In this document: in pieces, positions 7,671 to 16,566 of the stretch | How the letters are laid out: each line of letters begins with the position of its first letter | Position numbering within the stretch: position 1 is the stretch's first letter | Source of the DNA: Actinacidiphila acidipaludis | GTDB taxonomy: Bacteria; Actinomycetota; Actinomycetes; Streptomycetales; Streptomycetaceae | Direction of reading: 5' to 3' | NCBI RefSeq assembly: GCF_019890725.1 | Contig: NZ_JAINZZ010000044.1 | Coordinates: forward strand, 1 to 64,000 | Length of the DNA: 64,000 bases | Made by a program: the position numbers and the translations under genes | Notes under the pieces: model-generated | What the model saw: the letters and a program-made list of their open reading frames with translations, nothing else | Database searches by the model: none | Told to the model about the DNA's origin: nothing

Positions 7671-8951
7671 ATGCCCATGCAGCCCTGGTTCCCCGACGCC
7701 AAGCTCGGCATCTTCGTGCACTACGGCATCTACGCCGTGGACGGCGTCCCCGAGTCCTGGGCCTTCTACCTGGGGCAGACGACGCGGGAGCAGTACATGA
7801 AGCAGCTCGGCGGCTTCACCGCCTCCGCCTACGACCCCGCCGCCTGGGCGCGGCTGTTCGCGCGCGCCGGGGCGCGCTACGCGGTGCTCACCGCCCGGCA
7901 CCACGACGGCGTCGCCCTCTGGGACACCGCGGCGCCGCAGGGGCTGTCGGTCGCCCGGGACACCCCGGCCGGCCGCGACCTGGTCGCCGGCTACGCCGAC
8001 GCGCTGCGTGCCGAGGGCCTGAAGGTGGGCCTGTACTACTCGCACTCCGACTGGTCCCACCCCGACTACCCGAGCGTCCGTCACCCGGCCCCCGACCCCG
8101 CCCAGGCGGCGGTCAACGACAGCCGCCTCAGCAGCGCGGCGCCCGGCGCCGAGGACCCGGCGGCCTGGCGCCGCTACCTCGCCTACCGCGACGCCCAGGT
8201 GCGGGAGCTGACCACGCGCTACCGTCCCGACCTGCTGTGGTTCGACGGCGAGTGGGAGCGGTCCGAGGAGCAGTGGGGGATCGGCGGGCTGGCCGACCAG
8301 ATCCTCGCGGTGACCCCGGAGGCCGTGCTGAACGCCCGCATGCTCAGCCGCGGCGACTACGCCACGCCCGAGCAGGGCGTCCCGATGGAGCCGCCGGCCG
8401 GCCCCTGGGAGCTCTGCCTGACCGTCAACGACTCCTGGGGCTACCAGGCGCACGACGACCGCCACAAGTCGGTCGGGCAGCTCGTCCGCTACTTCACCGA
8501 GACCATCGGCGCGGGCGGCAACCTGCTCCTGGACGTCGGCCCGCGCGAGGACGGCACCATCACCGAGGCGCAGACCGGGCGGCTGGAAGGACTGGGCGCC
8601 TGGATCGCGCGGCACGCCGATGCCGTGTACGGCACGGTCGCCGGGCTGCCCGCGGGGCACCACTACGGCCCCAGCACCCTCTCCGCCGACCGGCGCACCC
8701 TGTATCTGACCTGCTTCGACGCACCGCGCGAGACCGTGTCGGTACGCGGCCTGCGCACGCCGGTGCGGCGGGTGACGGTCCTGGGCACCGGCGCGGAGCT
8801 CGGACACCAGGTCACCGGCGGCCTGCACGAGGTGCCCGGGGTGCTGTGGATCGACGCGCCCGCCGCCGCGGACGTCGACGCGCACGCCACGGTGCTGGCC
8901 GTGGAGCTGGACGGCGAGCTCGACCTCTACCGGGGCGCCGGCCGGGTCTGA
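7671..8951 (+). CDS. Alpha-L-fucosidase (GH29)
   Basis: Hydrolyses terminal alpha-L-fucose from glycans by retaining catalysis. The protein has 426 residues and no signal peptide, so it should be cytoplasmic and act on imported oligosaccharides. Family hallmarks: WFPDAKLGIFVHYGIYAV at the N-terminus, YAVLTARHHDGVALWD, YYSHSDWSHPDY, and the nucleophile motif LLWFDGEWE (D192), then NLLLDVGPREDG. A start at ATG 7671 is supported by GAGGA at 7659-7663; an in-frame ATG at 7641 lacks a ribosome site. It is divergent from the secreted GH16/GH2 enzyme across a shared LacI operator, suggesting secreted depolymerisation followed by intracellular defucosylation. A strong terminator follows. Confidence 0.92.
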   Translation: MPMQPWFPDAKLGIFVHYGIYAVDGVPESWAFYLGQTTREQYMKQLGGFTASAYDPAAWARLFARAGARYAVLTARHHDGVALWDTAAPQGLSVARDTPAGRDLVAGYADALRAEGLKVGLYYSHSDWSHPDYPSVRHPAPDPAQAAVNDSRLSSAAPGAEDPAAWRRYLAYRDAQVRELTTRYRPDLLWFDGEWERSEEQWGIGGLADQILAVTPEAVLNARMLSRGDYATPEQGVPMEPPAGPWELCLTVNDSWGYQAHDDRHKSVGQLVRYFTETIGAGGNLLLDVGPREDGTITEAQTGRLEGLGAWIARHADAVYGTVAGLPAGHHYGPSTLSADRRTLYLTCFDAPRETVSVRGLRTPVRRVTVLGTGAELGHQVTGGLHEVPGVLWIDAPAAADVDAHATVLAVELDGELDLYRGAGRV

Positions 8952-8970
8952 CCGGGTGTACCCGCGGCAC

Positions 8971-9014
8971 GGACGCCTGGCCCGCCCCCTTTTCCCGGGG
9001 CGGGCCAGGCGTCC
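8971..9014 (+). terminator. Rho-independent-type terminator after fucosidase
   Basis: An 18-bp perfect stem (8971-8988 with 8997-9014) closes an 8-base loop. There is no T-tract, as is common in actinobacteria. It directly follows the fucosidase stop codon. Confidence 0.85.
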
Positions 9015-9137
9015 GATGTCTGGGCGCGTCGCCCTGCGTGCTGTCACGGGCACGGGCCGAGGTGCACCCTGCCGCGCCCGTTCCAGGGCCGGGCCGGCGC
9101 CGGGGACGGAAGTGCCGTGAGGCCGTCCCACACTGTG

Positions 9138-9187
9138 GGAGAGCGCTCCCCGAACGGTTGCCGGACGTCCGCCATCTGGCACTATGT
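9138..9187 (+). promoter_or_regulatory. Promoter and LacI-like box upstream of ROK regulator
   Basis: GGAGAGCGCTCCCC at 9138-9151 differs by one base from the lacI operator palindrome. It is followed by TTGCCG (9158-9163), an 18-base spacer and CTATGT (9182-9187), a plausible vegetative promoter. This suggests that the ROK gene belongs to, or cross-talks with, the LacI regulon; binding is not shown. Confidence 0.55.
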
Positions 9188-9342
9188 GCCGGGTACGGAT
9201 GTGAACGTCTGCCACGACCGCAGGGGGCGCTGTGTCACGAACCGGCGCCGCGGCGCCCGGGCAGGCAGCTCCCCGCAGGTCGCGGCGCGGCGGCCGGGGC
9301 CCTGGGGCCGTGACCGCCCCCGACCTCATGAGGGGGAGTCCG

Positions 9343-10530
9343 GTGAAGCGCGACGTGGGGCAGACGACCCGGGATCTCCGGCGCCACAACCGTACGTCCG
9401 TGCTGACCCGGCTCTACCTCCACGGCCCGGCCAGCCGCTTCGACCTGATGCGGGCCACCGGCCTCAGCTCGGCGACCGTGAGCAACGTCGTCACGGACCT
9501 GGTGGCCGACGGGCTGGTCGCCGAGGCGGGACTGCTGGACTCCGACGGCGGCCGGCCGCGCACCCTGCTGGAGGTCCGGCCGGGCTACGCCCAGGTCGTG
9601 GGGGTCGACATCGGCGAGACCCACGTCCAGGTCGGTCTCTTCGACTGGACGCTGGACACGCTGGCGACCGCCACCTTCCCGATGGACGCGGGCCGCCCCG
9701 AGCCCGGGGTGCTGGCGGCGCTGGTGACGGCCGGCATCGCGGAGGTGACCGCCAAGGCCGCGGTCGACCCTGCGGGCCTGCTGGGCGTCGGGGTCGGCGT
9801 GCCGGGCGCGGTGCTGCCCGGCGGCCTGGTGCACGCGCCCACCCTGGGCTGGTCGGGGGTGCCCTTCGGCGAGCTGCTGGCGCCGGACGTCGCGGCACCG
9901 CTGCACCTGGACAACTGCGCCCGCACGCTGGGCCAGGCCGAGATGTGGCGGGGGGCCGGGCGCGGGGCCGAGCGGGCGATCGTCGCCCTGCTCGCGGTCG
10001 GCGTGGGCGCGGCGGTGGCCACCGGGTCGCCCGGCGGGGTCACCAGCGCCACCAGTGAGTGGGGCCACACCGTGGTCGAGGCCGGCGGCGCCGCGTGCCG
10101 CTGCGGCTCGCACGGCTGCCTGGAGGCGTACGTCGGCGCCGACGCCATCCTGGAGCACTACGCCGGTCTCGCCGGGGTGGCGCGCCCCGGGCCGTCCGGC
10201 ACCGAGCAGCGCGTCGCCGACCTGGTGGCCGCGGCGGCCGAGCCGGGGCCGGCCGCGCGGACCGTCCAGCGGACAGCCGAGTACCTCGGCATCGGCATCG
10301 CCAACCTGATCAACCTGCTCAGCCCCGACCGGGTGATCCTGTCCGGCTGGGTCAGCGCCGCCATGGGCCCCGCCATGCTGCCGGCGGTGCGGGACGCCAT
10401 GCGGCGCCACACCCTGGACTACATGGCCGGGAGCACGGTCGTCGAACTCGGCCGGCTCGGCCAGGAGGCCGTGGCGCTCGGCGCCGCGACCCTGCCGGTG
10501 CACGAACTCCTCACCGCCGGCGGGAAGTAG
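9343..10530 (+). CDS. ROK-family transcriptional regulator
   Basis: Sugar-responsive repressor of the NagC/XylR type: N-terminal winged helix (TTRDLRRHNRTSVLTRLYLH, then FDLMRATGLSSATVSNVVTDL) and a C-terminal ROK sugar-kinase fold. The DIGETHVQVGL phosphate-binding segment is partly kept and the ROK zinc motif CRCGSHGCLE is intact. The GTG at 9343 is preceded by GGGGGAG; a longer frame from GTG 9232 would add a basic, low-complexity extension and cannot be excluded. The protein has 395 residues. It lies between the fucosidase and the sugar ABC importer, and its promoter carries a variant LacI operator, so it probably belongs to carbohydrate control. Its ligand is unknown. Confidence 0.9.
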   Translation: MKRDVGQTTRDLRRHNRTSVLTRLYLHGPASRFDLMRATGLSSATVSNVVTDLVADGLVAEAGLLDSDGGRPRTLLEVRPGYAQVVGVDIGETHVQVGLFDWTLDTLATATFPMDAGRPEPGVLAALVTAGIAEVTAKAAVDPAGLLGVGVGVPGAVLPGGLVHAPTLGWSGVPFGELLAPDVAAPLHLDNCARTLGQAEMWRGAGRGAERAIVALLAVGVGAAVATGSPGGVTSATSEWGHTVVEAGGAACRCGSHGCLEAYVGADAILEHYAGLAGVARPGPSGTEQRVADLVAAAAEPGPAARTVQRTAEYLGIGIANLINLLSPDRVILSGWVSAAMGPAMLPAVRDAMRRHTLDYMAGSTVVELGRLGQEAVALGAATLPVHELLTAGGK

Positions 10531-10539
10531 GCCGCTCCG

Positions 10540-10555
10540 GGCCGGAAGTCCGGCC
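10540..10555. terminator. Short hairpin between convergent ROK and iminopeptidase genes
   Basis: GGCCGGA and TCCGGCC form a short perfect inverted repeat in the 55-base convergent gap. It could serve as a weak bidirectional terminator. Confidence 0.4.
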
Positions 10556-10585
10556 GGTCTCCGGTGGGCTCGGCCCCGGCCCCGG

Positions 10586-11548
10586 TCAGCCGTGTGCGGC
10601 GAACCGGTCGAGCGCCCGCAGCACATGCCCCCGGGTCGCCTCGGTGCCCAGGTGACCGGCGTCCTCGACGACGGTCAGCTCCGCGTCGGTCCAGCCGCGG
10701 CACAGCTCCCACGCGGTGGTCAGCGGGCCGCCCATGTCCAGCCGGCCGTGCACGAGCACACCGGGGATGCCGGTCAACCGGTGCGCCTCGCGGATCAGTT
10801 CGCCCTCCTCCAGCCAGGCGCCCCGCGAGAAGTAGCGCGCGCAGATCCGGACGAAGGCCAGCCGGGCGGTGGTCGGGCGGTCGCCGTAGGGGTTGCCGGA
10901 GCCCTTGGTCTCACCGGACAGTACGGCGTCCTCCCAGGCGCACCAGTCGGCCGTGGCCTTCTCCCGGACCGCGGCGTCGGGGTGTTCGGTCAGGCGGGCG
11001 TAGGCCGCGACGACGTCGCCGTCCCGCGGGGTGCCCGGCGCGCCGGCCAGGAACCGGTCCCACGCCTCGGGGAAGAACCGGCCGACCCCGCGGTAGAGCC
11101 AGTCGGTCTCGGAGCGGCGGGTGGTGGTCACGCTGGAGATGACGAGTTCGCTGACCCGCCCGGGGTGCCGCTCGGCGTAGGCGAGGGCGAGCGTCGAGCC
11201 CCACGAGAAGCCGTGCAGCAGCCAGGCGTCGATGCCGAGGTGCTCGCGCAGCCGCTCCATGTCGGCGATCAGGTGGTGCGTGGTGTTGTGCTCCAGGTCC
11301 GTCGCCGGGTCGCTCGCGTGTGGCGTGCTGCGCCCGCAGTTGCGCTGGTCGAACAGGACGACCCGGTACTTCGCGGGGTCGAAGAAGCGCCGCATGCCGG
11401 GTGTGCAGCCGGAGCCCGGGCCGCCGTGCACGACGAGGGCCGGCTTTCCCCGCGGGTCGCCGCAGACCTCCCAGTACACGTGGTTGCCGTCGCCGACGTC
11501 CAGCACGCCCTGCTCGTACGGCTCGATCGGCGGATACAGCTCGGGCAT
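10586..11548 (-). CDS. Proline iminopeptidase (S33, alpha/beta hydrolase)
   Basis: Releases N-terminal proline from peptides; cytoplasmic serine peptidase of family S33. The sequence shows the oxyanion segment VVHGGPGSGCTPGMRRFFDP, the DQRNCGRSTPHA motif, nucleophile Ser in LLHGFSWGSTLALAYAERHP, catalytic Asp in HGRLDMGGP and His in EDAGHLG. The protein has 320 residues, normal for the family, starting at ATG 11548 behind GGAGGGG. The nucleophile motif reads GFSWGS instead of the usual GGSWGS. It is divergent from the aldehyde dehydrogenase operon, and a near-perfect palindrome at 11582-11601 lies in its promoter area, so a TetR-type repressor may control it. Confidence 0.93.
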   Translation of the reverse strand: MPELYPPIEPYEQGVLDVGDGNHVYWEVCGDPRGKPALVVHGGPGSGCTPGMRRFFDPAKYRVVLFDQRNCGRSTPHASDPATDLEHNTTHHLIADMERLREHLGIDAWLLHGFSWGSTLALAYAERHPGRVSELVISSVTTTRRSETDWLYRGVGRFFPEAWDRFLAGAPGTPRDGDVVAAYARLTEHPDAAVREKATADWCAWEDAVLSGETKGSGNPYGDRPTTARLAFVRICARYFSRGAWLEEGELIREAHRLTGIPGVLVHGRLDMGGPLTTAWELCRGWTDAELTVVEDAGHLGTEATRGHVLRALDRFAAHG

Positions 11549-11581
11549 GGCGGGACCCCTCCGGCAGCAGTCGGTTCCTGG

Positions 11582-11601
11582 ATATAACAGCGCTGTCATA
11601 T
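11582..11601. promoter_or_regulatory. Near-perfect palindrome (TetR-type operator candidate)
   Basis: ATATAACAGCGCTGTCATAT has 10-base arms with a single mismatch. It sits 34-53 bases upstream of the iminopeptidase start and overlaps its likely -10 region (TTATAT on the minus strand). No TetR gene is adjacent, so the regulator is unknown. Confidence 0.55.
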
Positions 11602-11646
11602 TAGCCGGGGCCGCCGGAGGGGCGGGAAAAAGGCCGTGCGCGACGA

Positions 11647-11675
11647 TTGACCCGGGATCCCTAGCTACTTAGTTT
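11647..11675 (+). promoter_or_regulatory. Promoter of aldehyde dehydrogenase/ABC operon
   Basis: TTGACC (11647-11652), a 17-base spacer and TAGTTT (11670-11675) form a good housekeeping-type promoter about 112 bases before the aldehyde dehydrogenase start. Confidence 0.6.
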
Positions 11676-11787
11676 AAGTCGCAGAAAAAGCAGGCGAGGC
11701 GCTGCGGCACCCGGTCGCGCACCCCTGCCCGCGCAACGCTGCCCGCGCACGCTTCCCCAACCCTGACACCCCGCCCCTGGAGCACGC

Positions 11788-13224
11788 ATGCCCGAACGAC
11801 CCGGCGACGGCCGGCTGTACATCGACGGCGCCTTCGTCCCCGCCGCCTCCGGGCTGACCGGTGACGTCGAGGAGAAGGCCACCGGCAAGCGGATCGGCGG
11901 CTACGCGCTCGGCGAGGCCGTCGACGTGGACCGCGCGGTGGCCGCCGCCCGCGCCGCGCAGCCCGGCTGGGCGGCCCTGTCCGCACCCGAACGCGCCGCG
12001 TACCTGAGGCGGTTCTGCGGCTACCTGGAGGACCACTACGACGAGCTGGTCGAGCTGAGCATGCGCGAGACCGGCGGTGTGCGGGCCAAGGCCGAGGACG
12101 AGGTGGGCACCGGCATCCGTCAACTCGCCCTGTCCGCCGTGCAGGTGAGCGAGCACGCGGGCGACATCCTGCCCCCGTACAAGGCCGGGAAGCTGTCGCT
12201 GTCCCGGGCGGTGCCGCTGGGTGTGCTCGGGCTCATCACCCCCTGGAACTACCCGATGAACCTGGCGATGCGCGCCCTCGCGCCGGGCCTGGCCTTCGGC
12301 AACACCGTGGTGCTCAAACCCGCCGAGCTCACCCCGGCGATCGGCGGCCAGGTCCTGGCCGCCGCCGCCGACCACGCGGGCCTGCCGCCCGGCGTGTTCA
12401 ACGTCGTCACCGGCGACGGGCCGGCGACCGGCTGGCCGCTCGCCCGCCACCAGGGCCTCGACATGCTGGACTTCACGGGCTCACGCGAGGTCGGTGTCGC
12501 CATCTCCCGGGCCGCGGCGGGGGAGTTGCGGGACATCCGGCTCGAACTCGGGGGCAGCAACGCCTTCCTGGTGCTGGACGACGCCGACGTGGACTTCGCC
12601 GCGAGCTGCGCGATGATCGCCTCCCTGGAGTTCCAGGGCCAGACCTGCATCAGCGCCAGCCGCCACATCGTGCTGCGGTCCGTCGCGGACGCCTACCTCG
12701 ACGCCGTCACCAGCCGGGCCGCCGCGATGACGGTCGGGGACCCCTTCGCGCCCGGCACCGTCCTCGGTCCGCTGATCAGCGCCGCGCAGGTCGACCGGGT
12801 GCACCGCACGATCGTTCAGCCGTCACTGGCGATGGGCGCCCGGCTGCTCACCGGCGGCACCCACGACGGGCTGTTCTACCGGCCCACGGTGCTGGCGGAC
12901 GTCACCCCGGGGATGCCGGCCTTCCGCGACGAGATCTTCGGGCCGGTGATCCCGGTGACCGTCGTCGACACCGAGGAGGAGGCGGTCGCCCTGACCAACG
13001 GCCTGCCCATGCTGATGAACTCCGTCTTCACCCGCGACCTGATCCGCGGCTACGGCGTCGCGGAGCGACTGCAGGCCGGTGAGGTGCACGTCAACGACGC
13101 CCACGCCCGGCACGGCGCGGAGAACCAGATGCCCGGCTTCACCCGGCGCCAGTGGATCGGGCTCCAGCGCACCCCTGTGAACCTCCCCGCCTGGGCCGCC
13201 GCGCCCGCCACCGACGAAAGCTGA
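11788..13224 (+). CDS. NAD(P)-dependent aldehyde dehydrogenase
   Basis: Oxidises an aldehyde to the carboxylic acid. Family features: GLITPWNYPMNLAMRALAPG, NTVVLKPAELTP, the coenzyme loop DFTGSREVG, general base E253 in LELGGSN, catalytic C287 in FQGQTCISAS, and EIFGPVIPV. The length of 478 residues is normal. The sequence is closest in feel to aromatic/vanillin-type dehydrogenases, but substrate cannot be assigned. The ATG at 11788 follows CTGGAGC. Only 10 bases separate it from the sugar-binding protein gene, so it is probably the first gene of the ABC operon; it may then oxidise an aldehyde formed during breakdown of the imported sugar (inference). Confidence 0.9.
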   Translation: MPERPGDGRLYIDGAFVPAASGLTGDVEEKATGKRIGGYALGEAVDVDRAVAAARAAQPGWAALSAPERAAYLRRFCGYLEDHYDELVELSMRETGGVRAKAEDEVGTGIRQLALSAVQVSEHAGDILPPYKAGKLSLSRAVPLGVLGLITPWNYPMNLAMRALAPGLAFGNTVVLKPAELTPAIGGQVLAAAADHAGLPPGVFNVVTGDGPATGWPLARHQGLDMLDFTGSREVGVAISRAAAGELRDIRLELGGSNAFLVLDDADVDFAASCAMIASLEFQGQTCISASRHIVLRSVADAYLDAVTSRAAAMTVGDPFAPGTVLGPLISAAQVDRVHRTIVQPSLAMGARLLTGGTHDGLFYRPTVLADVTPGMPAFRDEIFGPVIPVTVVDTEEEAVALTNGLPMLMNSVFTRDLIRGYGVAERLQAGEVHVNDAHARHGAENQMPGFTRRQWIGLQRTPVNLPAWAAAPATDES

Positions 13225-13234
13225 GGACCCGCCC

Positions 13235-14659
13235 ATGCGCACCACCCGGAGAAGCACGGCACCGAGAACCACGGCACCGAGAACCACGGCGCCGCGAACC
13301 ACGGCGACAGGAAGCTCCGCGTCCGGAAGCGCGGCACCCGCCCGGCGGCGCGCCGCCGTGGCCGTGCTGCTGACCGCCGGCCTGCTGCTGGCCGCGTCCG
13401 CCTGCGGGGGCGGCGGCTCCTCGGACGCATCCGGCGCCAAGGGCGGCACCGGCGGCGGCAAGGGCAAGGTCACGCTGACCTTCTGGGACTGGGACCCCAA
13501 CATGGACAAGGTGGTGGCCCGGTGGAACGCCGGCCACCCCGGCATCCAGGTCAAGCTCTCCAACCCGGCGGGCGGCGACCAGCTCGTGGCCAAGATGATC
13601 ACCGCGCACGAGGCGAAGAACGGCCCGGACATTGCGAAGGTGGAGTACCAGTCGCTGCCCGCGCTGGTCTCCAAGGGCGTCGTCCGCGACATCACCGGCT
13701 TCACCAAGGACACGGTCACCAGGTTCGACCAGGCCACACTGCGCGCCACGGTGTTCCAGGGCAAGGTCTACGGCGTCCCGCAGGACGTGGCCCCGCTGAT
13801 GCTCTTCTACCGCGCCGACCTGTTCCGGAAGTACGGCCTCACCGTCCCCACCACCTGGGACCAGTTCGCGGCCACCGCCCGCGCGGTCCGCGCCAAGGCC
13901 CCGACGTCCTGGCTCACCAACTTCGACGCCGCCGACCCCGGCTGGTTCACCGGCCTCGCCCAGCAGGCCGGCGCCGACTGGTGGTCGGCCGACGGCGACA
14001 GCTGGAAGGTCGACATCGACGGCGCGCCCACCCGCAAGGTCGCCGCCTACTGGCAGGGACTGGTCGGCGCCGGCGCCGTGGCCAAGAACCCGTCGTTCTC
14101 GCCGCAGTGGAACAAGCAGATGAACGACGGCACCCTGCTCGCCTGGATCTCCGGCGCCTGGGCGCCCGCCCAGCTCGGCGGCATCGCCCCGGCCACCAAG
14201 GGCGAGTGGGCCGTCGCTCCGCTGCCCGCCTGGACGGCCGGCGACCCCACCACCGGCATCTGGGGCGGCTCGGCCACCACGGTCACCAGCGACTCCCACC
14301 ACCCGGCGGAAGCCGCCCAGTTCGCGTCCTGGCTGAACACCGACGACGCCGCCGTCACCGAACAGGTCAAGCAGATCAACGTCTACCCCGCCGCGACCAG
14401 CGGCCGTTCGCTGCCCGTCCTGCAGGCGGCGCCCGCTTTCTTCCCCAACGAGCCGGACTTCTACGCCGAGGTGAAGAAGGTCGCACCGGCCGCCCGCAGC
14501 TTCCCGATGTGGGGACCCAACGTCACCGTGACCTTCACCGGCTACACCGACGCGTTCAGCAGGGCGCTGCAGTCCGGCGGGTCGTTCACCGGCGCACTCG
14601 GCGGGATGCAGACCGCCGCCGTGGCGGACCTGGAGAAGCTCGGATTCACGGTCGGCTGA
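13235..14659 (+). CDS. Sugar ABC transporter substrate-binding lipoprotein
   Basis: Extracytoplasmic solute-binding protein of the family-1 (MalE-like) type, 474 residues. A lipobox LAASAC places the lipidated cysteine at residue 57, unusually far in, because the N-terminus begins with a repeated TAPRT segment encoded by 15-bp tandem repeats. The mature part has LTFWDWDPNMDKVVARWN, NGPDIAKVEYQSLP and PQDVAPLMLFYRADLF, all typical. Its stop overlaps the next start by one base. Importers of this class in Streptomyces usually borrow the shared ATPase MsiK, and no ATPase is encoded here. Substrate is unknown; context suggests an oligosaccharide. Confidence 0.92.
   Translation: MRTTRRSTAPRTTAPRTTAPRTTATGSSASGSAAPARRRAAVAVLLTAGLLLAASACGGGGSSDASGAKGGTGGGKGKVTLTFWDWDPNMDKVVARWNAGHPGIQVKLSNPAGGDQLVAKMITAHEAKNGPDIAKVEYQSLPALVSKGVVRDITGFTKDTVTRFDQATLRATVFQGKVYGVPQDVAPLMLFYRADLFRKYGLTVPTTWDQFAATARAVRAKAPTSWLTNFDAADPGWFTGLAQQAGADWWSADGDSWKVDIDGAPTRKVAAYWQGLVGAGAVAKNPSFSPQWNKQMNDGTLLAWISGAWAPAQLGGIAPATKGEWAVAPLPAWTAGDPTTGIWGGSATTVTSDSHHPAEAAQFASWLNTDDAAVTEQVKQINVYPAATSGRSLPVLQAAPAFFPNEPDFYAEVKKVAPAARSFPMWGPNVTVTFTGYTDAFSRALQSGGSFTGALGGMQTAAVADLEKLGFTVG
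13261..13305 (+). repeat. 15-bp tandem repeat in lipoprotein N-terminus
   Basis: Three units of ACCGAGAACCACGGC (third with two substitutions) run head to tail inside the first 25 codons. They encode TAPRT repeats upstream of the signal peptide. The unit is a multiple of three, so copy-number change would keep the frame. Confidence 0.85.
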
Positions 14660-15555
14660 TGGCACCCACCACCGTCCGCGCGCGCAGGGCCAGCCGGTTC
14701 CCCCACCTCCTGGTCCTGCCCGCCGTGCTGCTCCTCGCCGCCTTCGTGGTCGCGCCCGGCGCGTACGCGCTGCTGCTCAGCTTCCAGCGCCGCAAGGTCA
14801 ACGGCGGCCTGCTGGGCGGCGGAACGCACACCGTCTTCGCCGGACTCGCCAACTACCGCGACGTGTTCGGGGACGCGGACCTGTGGTCCGGCGTGCTGCG
14901 GATGCTCGCGCTCGGCGCGATCACCGTGCCCGCGACCGTGCTGTTCGCGCTGCTCTTCGCCGTCCTGCTGGACCTGGAGGGCACCCGGCTGCGCCGGTTC
15001 ACCCGGCTGACGATCTTCCTGCCCTACGCCGTCCCCGGCGTCATCGCCTCGCTGATGTGGGGGTTCCTCTACCTGCCCGCGACCAGCCCGATCGGCGGCG
15101 ACCGGGTCGACTTCTTCGGCCGGGTCGCGGTCTACTTCTCGGTCGGCAACGTGGTGGTGTGGGGCGCCGTCGGCTTCAACATGATCGTCATCTACACCGC
15201 GTTGCGGGCCCTGCCGCCCGAACTCCACGAGTCCGCCCGGCTCGACGGGGCCGGCGAGTGGCAGATCGTGCTGCGCGTCAAGGTGCCGCTGGTCATGCCC
15301 GCGGTGGTGATGTGCCCCCTGTTCTCAACGCTCGCCGCGCTCCAGGTCTTCAACGAACCCAACACCCTCAAGCCGCTGTCGAACGCGGTCACCTCCACCT
15401 GGGTGCCGCTCATGGCGATCTACGACGAGGCGTTCGGCAACTCCGACATCCACTCCGCGGCGGCCACCTCCGTCGTGCTGGCCGCCGCCGCGCTCGCGGT
15501 GTCCTTCCTGACCGCCCGGCTCATCCAGTCCCGGATCCAGCAGGAGGCGCAATGA
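14659..15555 (+). CDS. Sugar ABC transporter permease 1
   Basis: Inner-membrane permease of the MalF type, 298 residues, about six membrane helices (first near FPHLLVLPAVLLLAAFVVAPG). The cytoplasmic EAA loop reads ESARLDGAGEWQIVLRVKVP and would contact the ATPase. It starts with an ATG that shares one base with the stop of the binding-protein gene and ends in an ATGA overlap with permease 2, so all three are translationally coupled. Confidence 0.93.
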   Translation: MAPTTVRARRASRFPHLLVLPAVLLLAAFVVAPGAYALLLSFQRRKVNGGLLGGGTHTVFAGLANYRDVFGDADLWSGVLRMLALGAITVPATVLFALLFAVLLDLEGTRLRRFTRLTIFLPYAVPGVIASLMWGFLYLPATSPIGGDRVDFFGRVAVYFSVGNVVVWGAVGFNMIVIYTALRALPPELHESARLDGAGEWQIVLRVKVPLVMPAVVMCPLFSTLAALQVFNEPNTLKPLSNAVTSTWVPLMAIYDEAFGNSDIHSAAATSVVLAAAALAVSFLTARLIQSRIQQEAQ

Positions 15556-16448
15556 CCACCCTGACCCGTGCCCCCGCGGCGGCACCGGTCCGCACGGCCG
15601 CCGGGCCCGCCGCCCGCCCCCGGCCCGCGCTGCTGCCCACGGCCGCGCTGGTGCTCGGCACCCTGTACTGCGTCGTGCCGACGCTGTGGATCCTCGTGGC
15701 GGCCACCAAGTCCCGCACCAAACTGTTCTCGACCGACACCTACGCCCCCTCCCTCGACCTCGGCCTGGTGCACAACATCCGCGACCTGTCGCACTACCAG
15801 GGCGGGATCTTCTGGCGCTGGATGCTGAACAGCTTCTTCTACGCCACGGTGGGCGGCGTCCTCGCCTCCCTGGTGTCCGCGGCGACCGGCTACGCGCTGG
15901 CCAAGTACACCTTCCGCGGCCGGAACGCGCTGTTCAACACCATCCTCGCGGGCGTCCTGCTGCCGCAGATCGTGCTCGCCGTCCCCCAGTACCTGCTGCT
16001 GTCCAAGGCGGGCCTGACGGACAGCGCGATCGGCGTCCTGCTGCCGCAGTTGTTCAACCCCTACGGCATCTACCTCTGCCGGATCTACGCCCGCTCGGCC
16101 GTGCCCGACTCCCTGCTGGAGGCGGGGCGGATCGACGGGGCGAGCGAGGCACGGCTGTTCCTCTCGGTGGGGCTGCGGCTGATGGGACCGGGGCTGGTGA
16201 CCGTCTTCCTGCTGCAGTTCATCGCGATCTGGAACAACTTCCTGCTGCCGTTCGTGATGCTCACCAGCGACGACAAGTTCCCGCTCACGGTGGGGCTGTA
16301 CAGCCTGCTGCGGCACGGCGCGGCCGAGGCGTCGCTGTACTCCCTGGTGATCACCGGCACGCTGCTGTCCGTGCTGCCGGTGATCGCGCTGTTCCTGTCG
16401 CTGCAGCGGTTCTGGCGGATCGACCTGGTGACGGGGGCGCTCAAGTAG
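15552..16448 (+). CDS. Sugar ABC transporter permease 2
   Basis: Inner-membrane permease of the MalG type, 298 residues with about six membrane helices. The EAA loop reads LLEAGRIDGASEARLFLSVG. The ATG at 15552 overlaps the stop of permease 1 (ATGA). It pairs with permease 1 to form the channel; the ATPase is expected in trans. A strong terminator follows, ending the operon that starts at the aldehyde dehydrogenase. Confidence 0.93.
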   Translation: MTTLTRAPAAAPVRTAAGPAARPRPALLPTAALVLGTLYCVVPTLWILVAATKSRTKLFSTDTYAPSLDLGLVHNIRDLSHYQGGIFWRWMLNSFFYATVGGVLASLVSAATGYALAKYTFRGRNALFNTILAGVLLPQIVLAVPQYLLLSKAGLTDSAIGVLLPQLFNPYGIYLCRIYARSAVPDSLLEAGRIDGASEARLFLSVGLRLMGPGLVTVFLLQFIAIWNNFLLPFVMLTSDDKFPLTVGLYSLLRHGAAEASLYSLVITGTLLSVLPVIALFLSLQRFWRIDLVTGALK

Positions 16449-16483
16449 CGGAGGCGCGGCCGCTGCCCGCGGCGGGCCCGACT

Positions 16484-16518
16484 CCTGTGCGGGCTTCACT
16501 TCTTGAAGCCCGCACAGG
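16484..16518 (+). terminator. Terminator of the ABC operon
   Basis: A 14-bp perfect stem (16484-16497 with 16505-16518) closes a 7-base loop, 35 bases after the permease stop. Confidence 0.85.
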
Positions 16519-16566
16519 GGATTGACGCCGGTCCGTGGTGAGGAGTTAATTCCTTGGCGTGAGTCA

